From positions 22,643,430-22,707,429 of the forward strand of contig NC_087172.1 in NCBI RefSeq assembly GCF_035594125.1: a stretch of 64,000 nt of DNA, in the 5' to 3' direction. Positions within the stretch are counted from its first letter, which is position 1. The number at the start of each line of letters is the position of its first letter. The notes under the pieces are model-generated. The model had not been told where the DNA came from. It searched no databases and saw nothing but the letters and a program-made list of their open reading frames with translations. This stretch comes from Scylla paramamosain. Lineage: Eukaryota; Arthropoda; Malacostraca; Decapoda; Portunidae. Shown in pieces: positions 49,896-62,300 of this stretch. The position numbers were made by a program, and so were the translations under genes.

Positions 49896-49901
<6 letters not shown>

Positions 49902-49958
<57 letters not shown>
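49902..49958. repeat. (GA)n microsatellite in right arm
   Basis: About 28 GA units; counterpart of the CT tract at 30382-30461. Confidence 0.95.
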
Positions 49959-49959
<1 letters not shown>

Positions 49960-50547
49960 CAGCAGACAGCAGCCTTAAATAGGATGTTATACCTGAAATT
50001 TGGTAAATAGAAGTTCATTATATCAAGGGTTTATTGTACATATCAACTTATTCCCCTTTTATTTTATAGTGCACTGTATTTTTTAATTAAAATATCATGT
50101 ACTATACATATAATAACTGTTTTTTATTGTCTTAAAGTGAATTGCTTAGTAAATGTGAGATGCATAGTTTAAGATTTAAACTATAAATATAGGTAGTTCT
50201 GATCCTTATAAGGATGGTTTCCCATATTCACAGATTTTAACTATTTGCAGGAGGTTCTGGAATGTAACTCCCACAGATGGCAGGGAAACACTGCATATCT
50301 TCCCTCCCACAACAGCGATGCACTTAATGAATTGGGCCAAGATAATTAGTGAAAGCTTTCTGTGTTAAAGAGATGCAGCTAGTGGGCCAATATATATACT
50401 GATCGTTCAATTAATCCTTTATGTCATAAAACTTCTCTGAAAAAATCTAGTGAATAATTTTTCCTCTCTCACTGCACTGTCCTTGATCTAAATTACATAT
50501 TAAAACTACACATGATAGTGTAATGATCAGTATGCTTGGCTCACAAA

Positions 50548-50549
<2 letters not shown>

Positions 50550-50635
<86 letters not shown>
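50550..50635. repeat. (TA)n microsatellite in right arm
   Basis: About 43 TA units, expanded relative to the matching site at 29778-29789 in the left arm. Confidence 0.95.
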
Positions 50636-50637
<2 letters not shown>

Positions 50638-50998
50638 TCGTATGCTTGGCTTTGTCTCCAAACTCTCCCCCATAGAGAGACTGTATTAACCTGCAGAAAT
50701 AAAGCTATCATTCAGGGAAACTGGTTTGTTTGCCAAACAAACATTACATTGCTGAATATTCTGTGGCACCAAATGCTTTGTCAGGAATTGTGGCAATGAT
50801 ATTTCAATCCTTGTCTTTGCATCCTACAATTTGTATGTTGAACATAAACCTTATCAACAAGTTTCTTGAGCTTCATATACTTTTATACATATTACACAAA
50901 GTCCATGACAACTGAAAAAACTATGCAAATAATGCAATGTAGCAGTAGCATCAAGGTAACACCAGTCTGCTACTAGTACTGCTGGTATCCACCTTCTG

Positions 50999-51132
50999 AC
51001 CTGCTCAGATGAAGCAGAAGCATTGTCCTCTTCAAAAGAATCCTCAGCCACCACACCAGACCGCTCATTGCTGTGGTAGTGTTGGGAGTAGAAGTTGGGG
51101 TAGTGGACAGGAGGAATGACACTGCCCTCACT
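50999..51132 (-). other. putative exon (right-arm copy of the acidic segment)
   Basis: The minus-strand frame SEGSVIPPVHYPNFYSQHYH continues with VVAEDSFEEDNASASSEQ. It carries Arg and Ser where the left copy has Trp and Pro. The same splice-like flanks are present. Product unknown. Confidence 0.4.
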
Positions 51133-51748
51133 CTGTGTTGAAAATATATGCTGCCATAAGATGGAGAAAATACTGAATCTGATACTGACAGAAATAAAGA
51201 ACAAAATTGTATACAAAAATTTTACCATAATTGTTTATAATATCAAGCAAATCTACAGAACATAGGACAACTCTACAACAAGCAGGCTCCAGGCTCCAGG
51301 CTGGCAAGCTTGAATAGTCTACACATCATATAAACTTTTGACTGAATAAAGATTCAGATGGATCCATGCTATTTTACAGGATTTAAGCTTTTAACAATGA
51401 TACAAGTTCCCCATCATAGGGACAACAAACTAAAGACAAGTATGCAATCTCCTTCACTTTGTGTGCCTTCTTGTTGCAGTAAAATAATGCTCAGCTTCAT
51501 TTATCCAATTTTCATGGTTTAAACGAAACCTTTCTTATCAAAGATAATATAAGTTGTGGGATTTAGTTCACAATCAAATCAACATTTCTCTATTTTACCT
51601 ACATCTGACATCTCTATTCATATGAATTTTTCAACAGCTACCCACCCACCAAGAGAAGAGTGCTGTGGAGATCTCCATCACCCACAATAAGTCCCTGAAA
51701 TGCCTAAATAAACTTGGGATTCATGTCAAATAAAAACAAAACTCACTG

Positions 51749-51920
51749 GGACATAGTACACATTTGCAAGAGTCCAAGGCAAGACTATCCCACCATCTGT
51801 GTACCATGGAATGCTCCCAACAACTGGAGTTACCCACAACTGAGCTGCACTTGGTGCCAATAACCACTCATTCTCAGATACCCAACTCCTAAGCAAATCA
51901 ATGCTGCATCTGATTACCAC
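51749..51920 (-). other. putative exon (right-arm copy of the Trp/Pro-rich segment)
   Basis: The minus-strand frame reads VIRCSIDLLRSWVSENEW and LWVTPVVGSIPWYTDGG and ends in VYYVP before a GTGAGT donor. It is identical to the left copy except for an Ala in place of Asp in the SADQLW/SAAQLW part. If this arm is the original locus, the gene would run on the minus strand. Nothing beyond 52105 was recognised as further exons. Confidence 0.45.
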
Positions 51921-52105
51921 TAGGACAATACTTAGTAAAAATTAACAAAGGTGGGGAGTTCCTCAGTGTATTACCATTACTGGGTAGGATACAGATGGAG
52001 AAATAGTACAAAAGACAGTTCAGTATTTGGTACAGTAGAGAACACTAACCCTCACCTATAGAAAGAGATCAGCCATCAATACTTTCAAAGGAATAATTTC
52101 ATCAC

Positions 52106-52790
52106 TGTAATCAGTTTCAGGTCCCTTCAATAAACCTTGCATGTCACTAGGTCATGGACCATGCTTCTATGAAAAGGCACAGATCAATGCCTCTTATGAA
52201 AGAGCACAGAGTTGATCAGGAATGAAAAAAGAAAAACTTAACTGACTTTGGAATCAAATATCTAAACTACATCTCTGTAAAAAAGATAGGGAGACTGAAA
52301 GAAATTTAATTGGAAAACATTCTATACAACATGGACAACCAAGGTCATGTGACCTTCTTAACATAATTCCTCCTATCAAATCGTAATCTAAAAGCTTAAA
52401 CACCTGATGCGTTGAGGCTCCTACACACATTATGAACAAATGGTTCCCAGCCTTTTTTAGGAGATTAGTACAATGCCATGTTAACCTTCACATTATCATC
52501 CAAACATCAATTTAAAAAGCTAAATACTTATCAAGTGAATTTACACATGCTTCAACACTCAAATGCAGAATCCTGCACACAAACTTGACATGCCTTTGAC
52601 AACTTTTTTATTGTCATATAAGAGAAATAATAAATCACCACCTCATTTCCTTCCCTCTTATGTTGCTTAGTGTTTTGAGAACATGCTGCCATACATACAT
52701 AGCACAACACAAGTACAAAAATTAAGAGTGAAACATTGTGAAAACAAGGAATAAATATGTTTCATGTGACAGCATAGGAAGTGAAGCACA
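52106..52790. other. no recognised feature
   Basis: AT-rich single-copy-looking sequence. No ORF, repeat or RNA gene was recognised. Confidence 0.45.
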
Positions 52791-53000
52791 AGAAGTACAA
52801 GTGGCTAGGTGTACAGGCCACACACCTACCTGGCTTGGTCTCAGGTTCAACACCCGGGCTTGGCGGGGCACGGCGGCCATGCCTGCTGCTAATGACCTGG
52901 CCTGTACCTGGTTGATTCGGACTTCATCCTCAGCCGTCAAAAGCTTGTTGTTGATAATTCTGTGCCATCACCAGGGAATGGAACAGAAGGGAAGGGGAGG
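52791..53000 (+). mobile_element. tRNA-derived SINE candidate, second family
   Basis: TGGCTAGGTG (52802-52811) fits an A box and GGTTCAACACC (52844-52854) a B box, about 42 bp apart. The B box is followed by CGGGCTTGGCGGGG like the end of a T-arm. The segment is GC-rich against its AT-rich surroundings and ends near ACCAGGGAATGG. No second copy lies in the window, so a decayed tRNA pseudogene is the alternative. Confidence 0.45.
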
Positions 53001-53504
53001 TGAAGAGAAAAAAGACAGTGGGTAAGGATATAAGAACTTCTGAAAATATGCAATAAAGGGAGAATGGAAAAAGGAAGATGAAAATGAAATTTAGGAGATT
53101 ACAAGGAGGTTGGTGGGTTCCCCTTGTTACTAATACTGTACATACTGTATATGGATGAATAAAGCTACAAAATATCTTTTATCTTGCCTCCTTAAAAAAA
53201 AGTCAATACTGACCTTCATTAGCATCCTTAAAAATTTCATCAGATACAAAACAAAACTGCTGTTATAGTGACTTAAACACTCCATATCATCTGTCAGCCC
53301 CTGCAGGCTCCACACTGAATAAAAGGGTCACACCTGTCAGTACAGCAGTCATGTGAACCTTTATGACTTGTCTCACAGTACTTGCACACAACCAAAATAT
53401 ATAAATGACCACATATTTTACACTTCCCTCAGCTTGTTAAGTGTGGTTCAACAGCCCCCACAACAAATGATCTGTCTCATTGTAGCAACAGCATGTCTTT
53501 ATCA

Positions 53505-53544
<40 letters not shown>

Positions 53545-53754
53545 CTCTAATTTTGTATATCATTTTATGTAAATTATATGCTAAATGACCAAAGAAAATA
53601 TATGTCTGTAAATGATGCTACAGTCATGAAGATAATCATGCAAAATGAAAAGTGGAGAATTATCAGAAAATTCTGAATATAATGGAGCCAATCTGATTAT
53701 TAACATGAATATGACGGAGTCAAGATTGATAAATGGAGCTAAGAAATAGCATAT
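53001..53754. other. no recognised gene; (CA)n at about 53508-53541
   Basis: Unassigned sequence containing a CA microsatellite. It ends in AGCATAT, the left flank of the solo LTR. Confidence 0.5.
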
Positions 53755-54223
53755 TGTAACGCCCGGGTATTATTGTTGTTTAGTCTAAGTTGCCTTTATT
53801 TCTTTCTGTGGGATTGAGTGTGTGACGTGCGTGTGTGTGTGTCAGCTGTGCCTGGTGTCTGGCAGTGGTGCATGGATGGCGGGAGAGAAGTCGCGTGACT
53901 GCAGTGACTGGGCAGTGTGTTGTTGGCCCCGCTCTGGATAACTTGTGTTTGCGTGTCCTCCGTGCCGAGTGCCTGTTGCGTGAGCCTGAAGAGTTTGACT
54001 GTCCCTGCCTGTGTCTGTAACTGCCTGTAACTAACGGAACTAGTAAAGGAAGAAAGTGTTGCCCACTGTTTGTCTACCCGCTCTGTCTGGCTGTGCGTGA
54101 ATCACGTGGGACGTGGTACCCTTAGCATCTCTTGTCTAGCCTGCTGGTGTTCCCGAGTGCTGTCCTGACTGTCGGGGAATTGTGGGCGTCTACGGGAGTG
54201 CTGAGGTTTGTGCTTTCGTAACA
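53755..54223 (+). mobile_element. Ty3/gypsy solo LTR (469 bp) with ATAT target-site duplication
   Basis: Starts TGTAACGCCCGGG, ends TTTCGTAACA, and is bounded on both sides by ATAT. It matches the 3' LTR at 63224-63692 except for two substitutions seen by eye (CTTGTGTTT/CTTGTCTTT and TAAAGGAAG/TAAAGAAAG). No internal element sequence follows, so it is a solo LTR, the usual product of recombination between two LTRs. It is much richer in G+C than the adjacent satellite. Confidence 0.9.
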
Positions 54224-54645
<422 letters not shown>

Positions 54646-57600
54646 ATGAGTGTTTTTGAGCTTGTTACCTATAAAAAACACGAAAATTGATGCAAAGCAC
54701 TCTATAATGGGAAAGAAAAGGACATTGCAAGAAAAGTGTATAATGAGTGTTTTATAGTTCAAAAGAACCACAAGGCAAAAAATGCAAAAACTAGTGTATA
54801 TGAAGAAGTTTCGTAGATACCAAAATGCTGAAACTCATGAACAACACTCTTAATTGAGAAACAGAACAATCTTACTAAATGTGTGTATTTTGAGTGCTTT
54901 TCACATTCTTAGTTACCAAAACCCCAAATTGCATGCGAAACCAGCTTAATGTGGGAAAAAAATGACATTACCAGAAAAAAAATGTCTTTTGAGTGTTTTT
55001 GAGCGTGTTAGGCAATAAAGCACTAAAAAGGGGGGCAATCACATTACATTGGAATAAAACCAATTTTTAATAAGAACTTGCCTTTAAGTCTTTTTGAGCT
55101 CCTTATATACCAAAACACTAAAACGCATGCAAAATACACTTTATGGTGAAACAGAATAACATTACCAAAGACATGTGTTTTTAGTGTTTTTGATCATGTT
55201 ACCAATAAAAACGCTTAAATGACATTATCAGAAAAACGTCTTTTAAGTGTTTTTGAGTGTGATATGCAACAAAGCACTAAAAACCAGAAAAATCACATAA
55301 CTTGGGAATAAAACCAACTTTTACGAAGAACTTGCCTTTAAGTGTTTTTTTTTAACTCCTTACATACCAAAACGCTAAAACGCATGTAAAACACCCTTTA
55401 TGGAGAAACAGAATAACTACCAAAAATATGTATTTTGAGTGTTTTTGATCATGTTACTTATAAAAACGCTTAAATACATGTAAAGAACCCTATGTTCCTA
55501 TAAGAAAAGGACATTAAGAAAATCGTGTATTATGAGTGTTTTTAAGTTCCTTAAGTACTAAAAAGCTAAAACACACAAATAACACTTTATAGAGAGAAAA
55601 AAAAATTGTTATTCATCTTCATAGGTACCAAAATTCTGGAAAAATTCAGGGAAATTTTGTAAAAGAAATTCATTATAAAAAAATAATTTTAGCTTTCTTC
55701 CGGAGTTATGTACCAAACCCTGAACTGCATGCAAAGCCACCTATATGGAGAAATTACTCGACTTTACCAGAAACCTGTCTTTTGAGTGTTTGTTTTTTTT
55801 CAGCAATTTCAACAATATTATTGAAAACGTGTCTTTTCAGTGATTTACGTAGAAAAACGCTAAAACGGATGCAAACCAACCAATATGAAGAAATAGAATA
55901 ACATTACCAAAAAGATATATTTTGATGTGTTTTTGAGCTTGTCACCTACAAAAAAATGCGAAAATGGATGAAACGCACTCTATATTAGGAAAGAAAAGGA
56001 CATTACGAGAAACGTGTATAATGAGTGTTTTATAGTTTCACAAGAACCACAAGGCAAAAAACTCAAAAACTCGTGTACATAAAGAAGTTTCTTACATACC
56101 AAAATGCTGAATCTCATGAATAACCCTTTTAATTAAGAAACAGAACAACCTTACTAAATGCCTGTATTTTGAGTGTTTTTCACATTCTTAGTTACCAAAA
56201 CCCCAAATTTCATGCGAAACTAGCTTTATGTGGGAAAAAAATATTACCAGAAAATGTCTTTCGAGTGTTTTTGAGCGTGTTAGGCAATAAACCACTAAAA
56301 AGCAGGGCAATCACATTACATGGGAATAAAACCAACTTTTACCAAGAACTTGCCTTTAGGTGTTTTTGAGCTCATTACATACCAAAACGCTAAAACGCAT
56401 GCAAAACACCTTTTATGGAGAAACAGAATAACATTACCAAAAATATGTATTTTGAGTGTTTTTGATCATGTTATCTATAAAAACGCTTAAATACATGCAA
56501 AGAACCTTATGTTTGGGAAACGAAAGGACATTACGAGAAATATGTATTATGAGTGTTTTTTTAGTTCCTTAAGTACCAAAAAGCTAAAACCCACAAATAA
56601 CACTCATTATTTAGAAAAATAAATAAATAAAAATAAAAAAATAGGATTTTTTTTTTTTTGTTATTCATCTTCATAGGTACCGAGATGCCAAAATTCTGGG
56701 AAAATTCCGGGCTATTATATGATAAAAGAAAATTATCAAAAAAGTTAATTTTAGCTTTTTTTTTCGGACTGTTATATACCAAACCCTAAAGTGCATGCAA
56801 AGCCTCCTATATGAGGAAATTAAACGACCTTAAAAGAAATCTGTCTTTTGAGTGTTTTTCAGAATGTTAGGCACCAAAACGATAAATAAATAAGGAACTC
56901 ACTCTATATGGGAATCCAAACAAAACTACTGAAAACGTGTCTTCTCAGTGTCTTACGTAGAAAAAACGATAAACGGATGCAAACCAACCAATTAAAAAAA
57001 AAAAAAATAGAAAAACATTACCAAAAAGGTATATTTTGAGTGTTTTTAAGCTTGTTACCTACAAAAAACGCGAAAATTGATGCAAAGCACTCTATATTAG
57101 GAAATAAAAGGACATTGCAAGAAAAGTGTATAATGAGTGTTTTATAGTTCAAAAGAACCAAAAGGCAAAAAACGCAAAAACTTGAGGATATGTAGAAGTT
57201 TCCTAGATACCAAAATGCTGAAACTCATGAATAACATTCCTAATTGAGAAACAGAACAACCTTACTAAATGCGTGTATTTTGAGAGCTTTTCACATACTT
57301 ACGAGTAGTTACCAAAACCTCAAATTGCATGCGAAACCAGCTTTATGTGAGAAAAAAATGACATTACCAGAAAAAAGTCTTTTGAGTGTTTTTGAGCCTG
57401 ATAGGCAATAAAGCACTAAAAAGCAGGGCAATTGCATTACATTTGAATAAAACCAATTTTTAATAAGAACTTGCCTTTAAGTCTTTTTGAGCTCTTTATA
57501 TACCAAAACACTAAAACGCATGCAAATTACACTTTATGGTGAAACAGAATAAAACTACCAAAAACATGTATTTTGAGTATTTTTGATCATGTTACCTATA

Positions 57601-57754
57601 AAAACGCTTAAATACATGCAAAGAACCTTATGTTATGGATGTTTTGGCAAACAAAAGGACATTACGAGAAACCTGTATAATGAGTGTTTTATAGTTTCAC
57701 AACAACCACAAGGCAAAAGTTTCTTAGTTACCAAAATGCTGAAACTCATCAATA
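54646..57754 (+). repeat. satellite array, plus orientation (second location)
   Basis: The same ~97-bp monomer family as 1-28.3 kb, in plus orientation, about three higher-order units with deletions (for example ACGCTTAAAT joined to GACATTATC at 55220). It ends mid-monomer at CTCATCAATA, fused to the 32-bp LTR remnant. Confidence 0.85.
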
Positions 57755-57786
57755 ACGGGAGTGCTGAGGTTTGTGCTTTCGTAACA
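57755..57786 (+). mobile_element. remnant of the 5' LTR of the Ty3/gypsy element (last 32 bp)
   Basis: ACGGGAGTGCTGAGG ... TTTCGTAACA is identical to the last 32 bp of the full LTRs. The other 437 bp is absent and satellite lies directly upstream. Without U3 and R this copy has no normal promoter. Confidence 0.9.
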
Positions 57787-57787
57787 A

Positions 57788-57805
57788 TGGCGTCAGGAGT
57801 GGGAT
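57788..57805 (+). promoter_or_regulatory. minus-strand primer-binding site (tRNA-complementary)
   Basis: TGGCGTCAGGAGTGGGAT lies one base after the LTR end, the standard place for a primer-binding site, and starts with TGG, complementary to the CCA tail of tRNA. It resembles the Leu-tRNA type (TGGTGTCAGAAGTGGGA) used by some arthropod gypsy elements. The tRNA assignment is from memory of that pattern and is tentative. Confidence 0.65.
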
Positions 57806-57852
57806 GCTAAGTGTGTGCTCGTACAGACCTACGTGACTCGAGTGGAGAAACC

Positions 57853-59388
57853 ATGGCAGACAAGGTGGTAGACAAAATGGCGGGCGAGAGTGGTGCTGCT
57901 GACCAGTGTGAGGGACTGAGTGGGTCTAGTCACGACTCTAGTGATGCTGGTGACGAGAAGCCCACCCAGATGGACCTCCTCATGTCCCAACTGGCGAGTA
58001 TGGCTCAGAAGCAGGAGGAAAGGCACGAGCAAACCGTGGCAACACAAGCTGCCCAAACTGAACGACTGATGGAAGCCTTGCAAAGCAGCCTAGGTTCTCT
58101 GAGGGCTGAAACGCAGGCGTATACTGATCGCTCGTGTGAGGCAGTGAAACAGGAGGTAAAAAGTGAACTCCAAGCCTTGCGGGAAGAGGTGGTAGACCTG
58201 CGTGAGGGCGCGAGTGTTTGGCGGCAGGGCGCGTGGCCGCCACGTGGCGTCTTGGCGGGAGGTGTACAGCTGCCCGCAACCCCCGCCTGGCCTCCCGTGA
58301 CTAGCCCAGGACCTGAAGGGAGTGTGGCCTCAGCCCCACCTGCTGTTGGGGGCCTTGGATGGGGCCCTGTGGGGGAAGCAGGTCCTTGGGAAGCACCCGA
58401 GATGGCCGTTGGGGGCTGGCCGCCCACCCGGGACAGGAGGGGAGGGCTTAGCCTGCCCCCTACACCGCCGGGCTCACCTCCCCGTGCCGCCTCCCCGCCC
58501 CCGAGCCCTAAGGCAGCCCGCTCGTCACCTCGTCACGTGAGACGCAAGCCAGCGGAGTACGATGGTAAGGTCAGCTGGGAGTCTTACGTCGCCCAGTTCG
58601 ATATGCTGGCCTTGGCCCAGGGCTGGGGGGAGGCAGAGAAGGCCCTGCAACTAGCGACAGCGCTGCGAGGCCCGGCGTTGGAAGTGCTGGGTCATCTCCC
58701 TGCCAGCCAGCGCACCTCATACGCAGCAGTGTCCGAAACTTTGCGGCGACGTTTCGGACACCGTCATCAGGCGGAGGTATACCGCGCCCAGCTTAAGAAG
58801 AGGACGCGAGAGAAGGACGAAACCCTTTCCCAGCTGGCGCAGGACGTAGAAGGGCTGGTGAGGAGGGCGTATCCAAGCGCGGCCGAGGACATGGTCATTG
58901 TTCTGGCGCGCGACGCGTTCGTAGACGCCCTCCAGGACCACCAGCTCCAAATCTATGTGAAGCAGGCACACCCAGCTGACGTGCAGGTGGCGTTGGCACG
59001 GGCTATGGAGTTTGAGGCCTTCCTACAGACGACGACCAGCCTCTCTTCTCTTGCCCAGCCTCGCGGTGAGGTACGGGGCCGGAAGGCGAAGGTGGAGCAC
59101 AAGGCGGCGTCACGGGAGGCGAGCCCGTCCGAGTTCGCCGGCCGCTGTTGGGGCTGCAGTGAGAGAGGCCATAGACGCAGCCAATGTCCGAGGGGACGAA
59201 GGACGCGCTCCCTCGATCGGCCTAACTCCAAAGCCTTCCAGACGTGCTGCGCCGCATGCGGCAAATCGGGCCACCGCTCCAGCGCCTCCCCCAAGCCCAA
59301 GGAGGTTGCTGAGGCGGGAAACAGCAGCGGGCTGGAGGAGGGGGCGACCTCACAGCCTGCCAAGGTGCCAATGCCCCGTGCTGTGTAA
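57853..59388 (+). CDS. gag: Gag (capsid and nucleocapsid) polyprotein of the Ty3/gypsy element
   Basis: Structural protein that assembles the intracellular particle and packages element RNA. I start at the ATG in AAACCATGG (good context); the frame is open upstream to 57811 but only from a GTG. Length is 511 aa. Residues ~1-110 are acidic and Gln/Glu-rich, likely coiled coil (SQLASMAQKQEERHEQ, then LREEVVDLRE). Residues ~120-230 are Pro/Gly-rich. Residues ~232-400 form a retrotransposon capsid domain (EYDGKVSWESYVAQFDMLA). A CCHC zinc knuckle lies at C432-C445 (CWGCSERGHRRSQC). A second knuckle begins at C466 but has Ser where the last Cys (479) is expected. The stop at 59386-59388 lies after the frameshift site into pol. 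Confidence 0.9.
   Translation: MADKVVDKMAGESGAADQCEGLSGSSHDSSDAGDEKPTQMDLLMSQLASMAQKQEERHEQTVATQAAQTERLMEALQSSLGSLRAETQAYTDRSCEAVKQEVKSELQALREEVVDLREGASVWRQGAWPPRGVLAGGVQLPATPAWPPVTSPGPEGSVASAPPAVGGLGWGPVGEAGPWEAPEMAVGGWPPTRDRRGGLSLPPTPPGSPPRAASPPPSPKAARSSPRHVRRKPAEYDGKVSWESYVAQFDMLALAQGWGEAEKALQLATALRGPALEVLGHLPASQRTSYAAVSETLRRRFGHRHQAEVYRAQLKKRTREKDETLSQLAQDVEGLVRRAYPSAAEDMVIVLARDAFVDALQDHQLQIYVKQAHPADVQVALARAMEFEAFLQTTTSLSSLAQPRGEVRGRKAKVEHKAASREASPSEFAGRCWGCSERGHRRSQCPRGRRTRSLDRPNSKAFQTCCAACGKSGHRSSASPKPKEVAEAGNSSGLEEGATSQPAKVPMPRAV
59316..59322 (+). promoter_or_regulatory. -1 ribosomal frameshift heptamer G GGA AAC
   Basis: In the gag frame the codons are GCG GGA AAC, which fits X XXY YYZ with X=G, Y=A, Z=C. 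Slipping back one base gives GGG AAA in the pol frame. The pol frame opens only 3 nt upstream (its last stop is TGA at 59310-59312). Downstream, 59327-59334 (GCGGGCTG) can pair with 59353-59360 (CAGCCTGC), and the loop GGGGC (59341-59345) with GCCCC (59373-59377), a possible H-type pseudoknot after a 4-nt spacer. Confidence 0.8.
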
Positions 59389-62300
59389 AGTGCCACCTCA
59401 CCGTCAGCGCAGTGCAGGTACGAGGTGCGGTTGATGGAAGGCCTTGCTGCATGACCATTGACAGCGGGGCTGAGCGCACCATCGTGCAGCGGAGGCTGGT
59501 AAGTGCTGAGTGGCTCCCGTGCACCGTGGACAGGCTGTGTGGAGTAACGGGGGACTGCATGCCGTTGCAAGGCCCAGTAGACGTTCGAATAAGTGTCGGC
59601 AGCGCGGAGGTGAACCTGCCCGTGTATGTTGCCGAGCTGGAGGAAGAGTGTCTGCTGGGTTACGACTACCTGAAGAAGACCAGGGCCTGCGTAGACTTTG
59701 GACGGAAGGTGATAAAGGTATGTGGATACGATGTGCCTTTCCTTCCGGAGGTCGGCCGGTCGGAGGTAGTGACGACACGGCGGATGCAGTTGGCCCCGCG
59801 CTCTGAGTGTCGAGTACAGTGTCGACTCGCACGGCCGATGCAGAGCACGGAGGGCCTAGTGGAACCAGCCAGCGACTGTCGACTGGCTGACGGAGTGGCA
59901 GTCGGAAGGAGCCTCGTGCAAGCGGGGGAGAAGGTAGTCACTGTCTTACTGGCTAACTTCTCCGACGAGGCTCGCAACATACCCGCCGGAACAGCGGTGG
60001 GCGAGTGCGTGGAGGTGCAGCGTGCCGAGGCACCGCCGCAGGGTGAGCGGGCGGCCGAGGGAGCCCCGCTGCCGAGCTTCCTGGAGGATCTAGCGACCCG
60101 GAGCGCTGTCAATCTGACGGAGGCGCAGACGGAGCTCGTGTGTGACACCCTGGGCCGGTACGCCGATGTGTTCAGCCAGAGCGCCTCGGACTTGGGTCGC
60201 ACGTCACTGGTGAAACACACGATCAACACTGGCACCCACGCACCGGTCAAGAGCCCACCCCGACGCATCGCACCAGCAAGGCGCGAAGAAATGCAGCGTG
60301 CAGTGAACGACCTGGCCACGCAAGGGGTAATCGAGCGATCAGACAGTCCTTGGTCGTCGGCGGTAGTCCTGGTAAAGAAGAAAGATGGAACGCAGCGCTT
60401 CTGTGTGGACTACCGGGCCCTGAACGACGTGACGGTGAAGGACTCTTACCCCCTGCCGAGGATAGACGACACGCTGGACGCTCTGGTCGGGGCCTGCTGG
60501 TTCAGTACACTTGACCTGAAGTCAGGGTACCACCAGGTGGAGATGGCGGAGGAGGGCAAGCCTAAGACGGCCTTCTCTTTCGGGCAGGGCCTGTGGCAGT
60601 TTAACGTCATGCCATTTGGCCTCTGCAACGCCCCGGGCTGTTTTGAGCGGCTGATGGAGCGAGTGCTAGACGGCCTGCAGTGGAAAACGGCACTCGTATA
60701 TCTGGACGACGTGATAGTCTTCGGGAGCACCTTCGAGCAGGAGCTGGGGAGGCTGGAGGAGGTTCTGCAGCGCCTGAGGAAGGCCAATCTCAAGCTTAGC
60801 CCCAAGAAGTGCCTCCTCTTCCAGCATGAGGTGCCGTTCCTGGGACATGTCGTCAGCAGTGGTGGCGTGCGCACCGACCCTGGCAAGGTGGCAGCGGTGG
60901 CTGACTGGCCCACTCCCTCCAACGTAGCTGAAGTGAGGAGCTACTTGGGCCTCTGCACGTATTACCGCCGTTTCGTGCCCAACTTTGCCACCTTAGCTGC
61001 TCCTCTTAACCGTCTCACCAAGAAGGGGGCGAGCTTCCGCTGGGATGAGGCATGTCAGGCGGCCTTTGACAGCTTGAAGGCGGCGCTTGTGGAGGCGCCC
61101 GTCTTGCCTTACCCTGACCCGAAGCTGCCCTACCTGCTTGACACCGACGCCAGTGCCGAGGGCGTCGGGGCTGTGCTGTCGCAGGTAAAGGACGGCAAGG
61201 AACACGTAGTGGCTTACTACAGCTGCAAGTTTAGTAAACCAGAGCGCAACTACTGTGTAACCAGGAAAGAGTTGTTGGCCGTAGTGAAAGCGTTCGAACA
61301 CTTCCACCCCTACCTGTACGGCGCCGAGTTTACCGTCCGTACTGACCATGCCGCCCTGAAGTGGTTAAAGACGCTTAAGGGGCCGGAGGGACAGTTGGCG
61401 AGGTGGTTGGGGCGCATGGAGCAGTATAACTACCGGATCGTTCACCGCCCAGGACGCGTGCACAACAATGCTGACGCCCTGAGCCGACGCCCGTGTGAGG
61501 CTAGTTGCTCACACTGCACCGCCAGGGAGCCCAGCCCGTGTGAGGCGTCCTCACCTGGCGCTCCTGGGGTGTTGGACACAGTGTGCCGCCGTTTACGTGT
61601 GCCTGCAAACACCGCCGAGTGCAATGAGCGGTGGCGTGTGGCGCAGCGCAGTGACCCCGATCTAGCCCCCGTCGTGCGTTGGCTAGAAGCCAGCGACGAG
61701 CGCCCCAGCTGGCAGGTAGTGGCGGCTGAAAGCCCCGCCGCTAAGTGTTTGGTAAGCCAGTGGGAGACGCTATCAATTGACGAGAGCGGGGTGTTAGTGA
61801 AAAGGTGGGAGGCGGTAGGCGGGATGGGCAGAGACGCCTGGCTTGTGGTAGTGCCTCGTACTATGCGGCCGGAACTATTGAAGGAAGTGCACGCGGGTGT
61901 GACGAGTGGCCACGTAGGCGAAAAGCGTACCCTTCAACGCCTCCGCCAGCGGTTCTATTGGGGAGGAATGCGCAGTGACGTGACGGAATGGTGCCGGGCC
62001 TGTGACGTGTGCAGCGCTAAAAAGGGCCCAGCGCACCGTAACCGGGCCCCACTGCAGTTGTACAATGTAGGGGCACCGATGGAGCGGGTGGCAGTGGACA
62101 TTGCCGGCCCGTTTCCCCTCACTCCCCGCGGGAACCGGTACATTTGTGTAGCCATGGATTATTTCACTAAGTGGCCAGAGGCGTATGCTATCCCCAATCA
62201 TGAGGCAGAGACTGTGGCGAGTGTACTAGTCGACCAGTTCTTCTCTAGGTTTGGCGTGCCCGTCGAGCTGCACTCCGATCAGGGCCGTGAATTTGAGTCT

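Larger units (their letters stand above)
49573..52105 (-). repeat. inverted duplication, right arm (~2.5 kb)
   Basis: Reverse complement of 28314-30749. Differences visible: a TA tract of about 85-90 bp at 50550-50635 where the left arm has five TA units; an extra segment of about 35 bp near 49785-49820 bounded by TCTTTCAG repeats; a shorter GA tract; and scattered substitutions. Confidence 0.85.

Noticed and set aside
52722..53025. ORFs of 72 and 95 codons across the SINE candidate
   Set aside because: They overlap the tRNA-like A and B boxes and have no domain; the SINE reading explains the local composition better.
57811..57852. GTG as gag start
   Set aside because: The ATG at 57853 has a good context (AAACCATGG), and nothing supports GTG initiation in an animal element.
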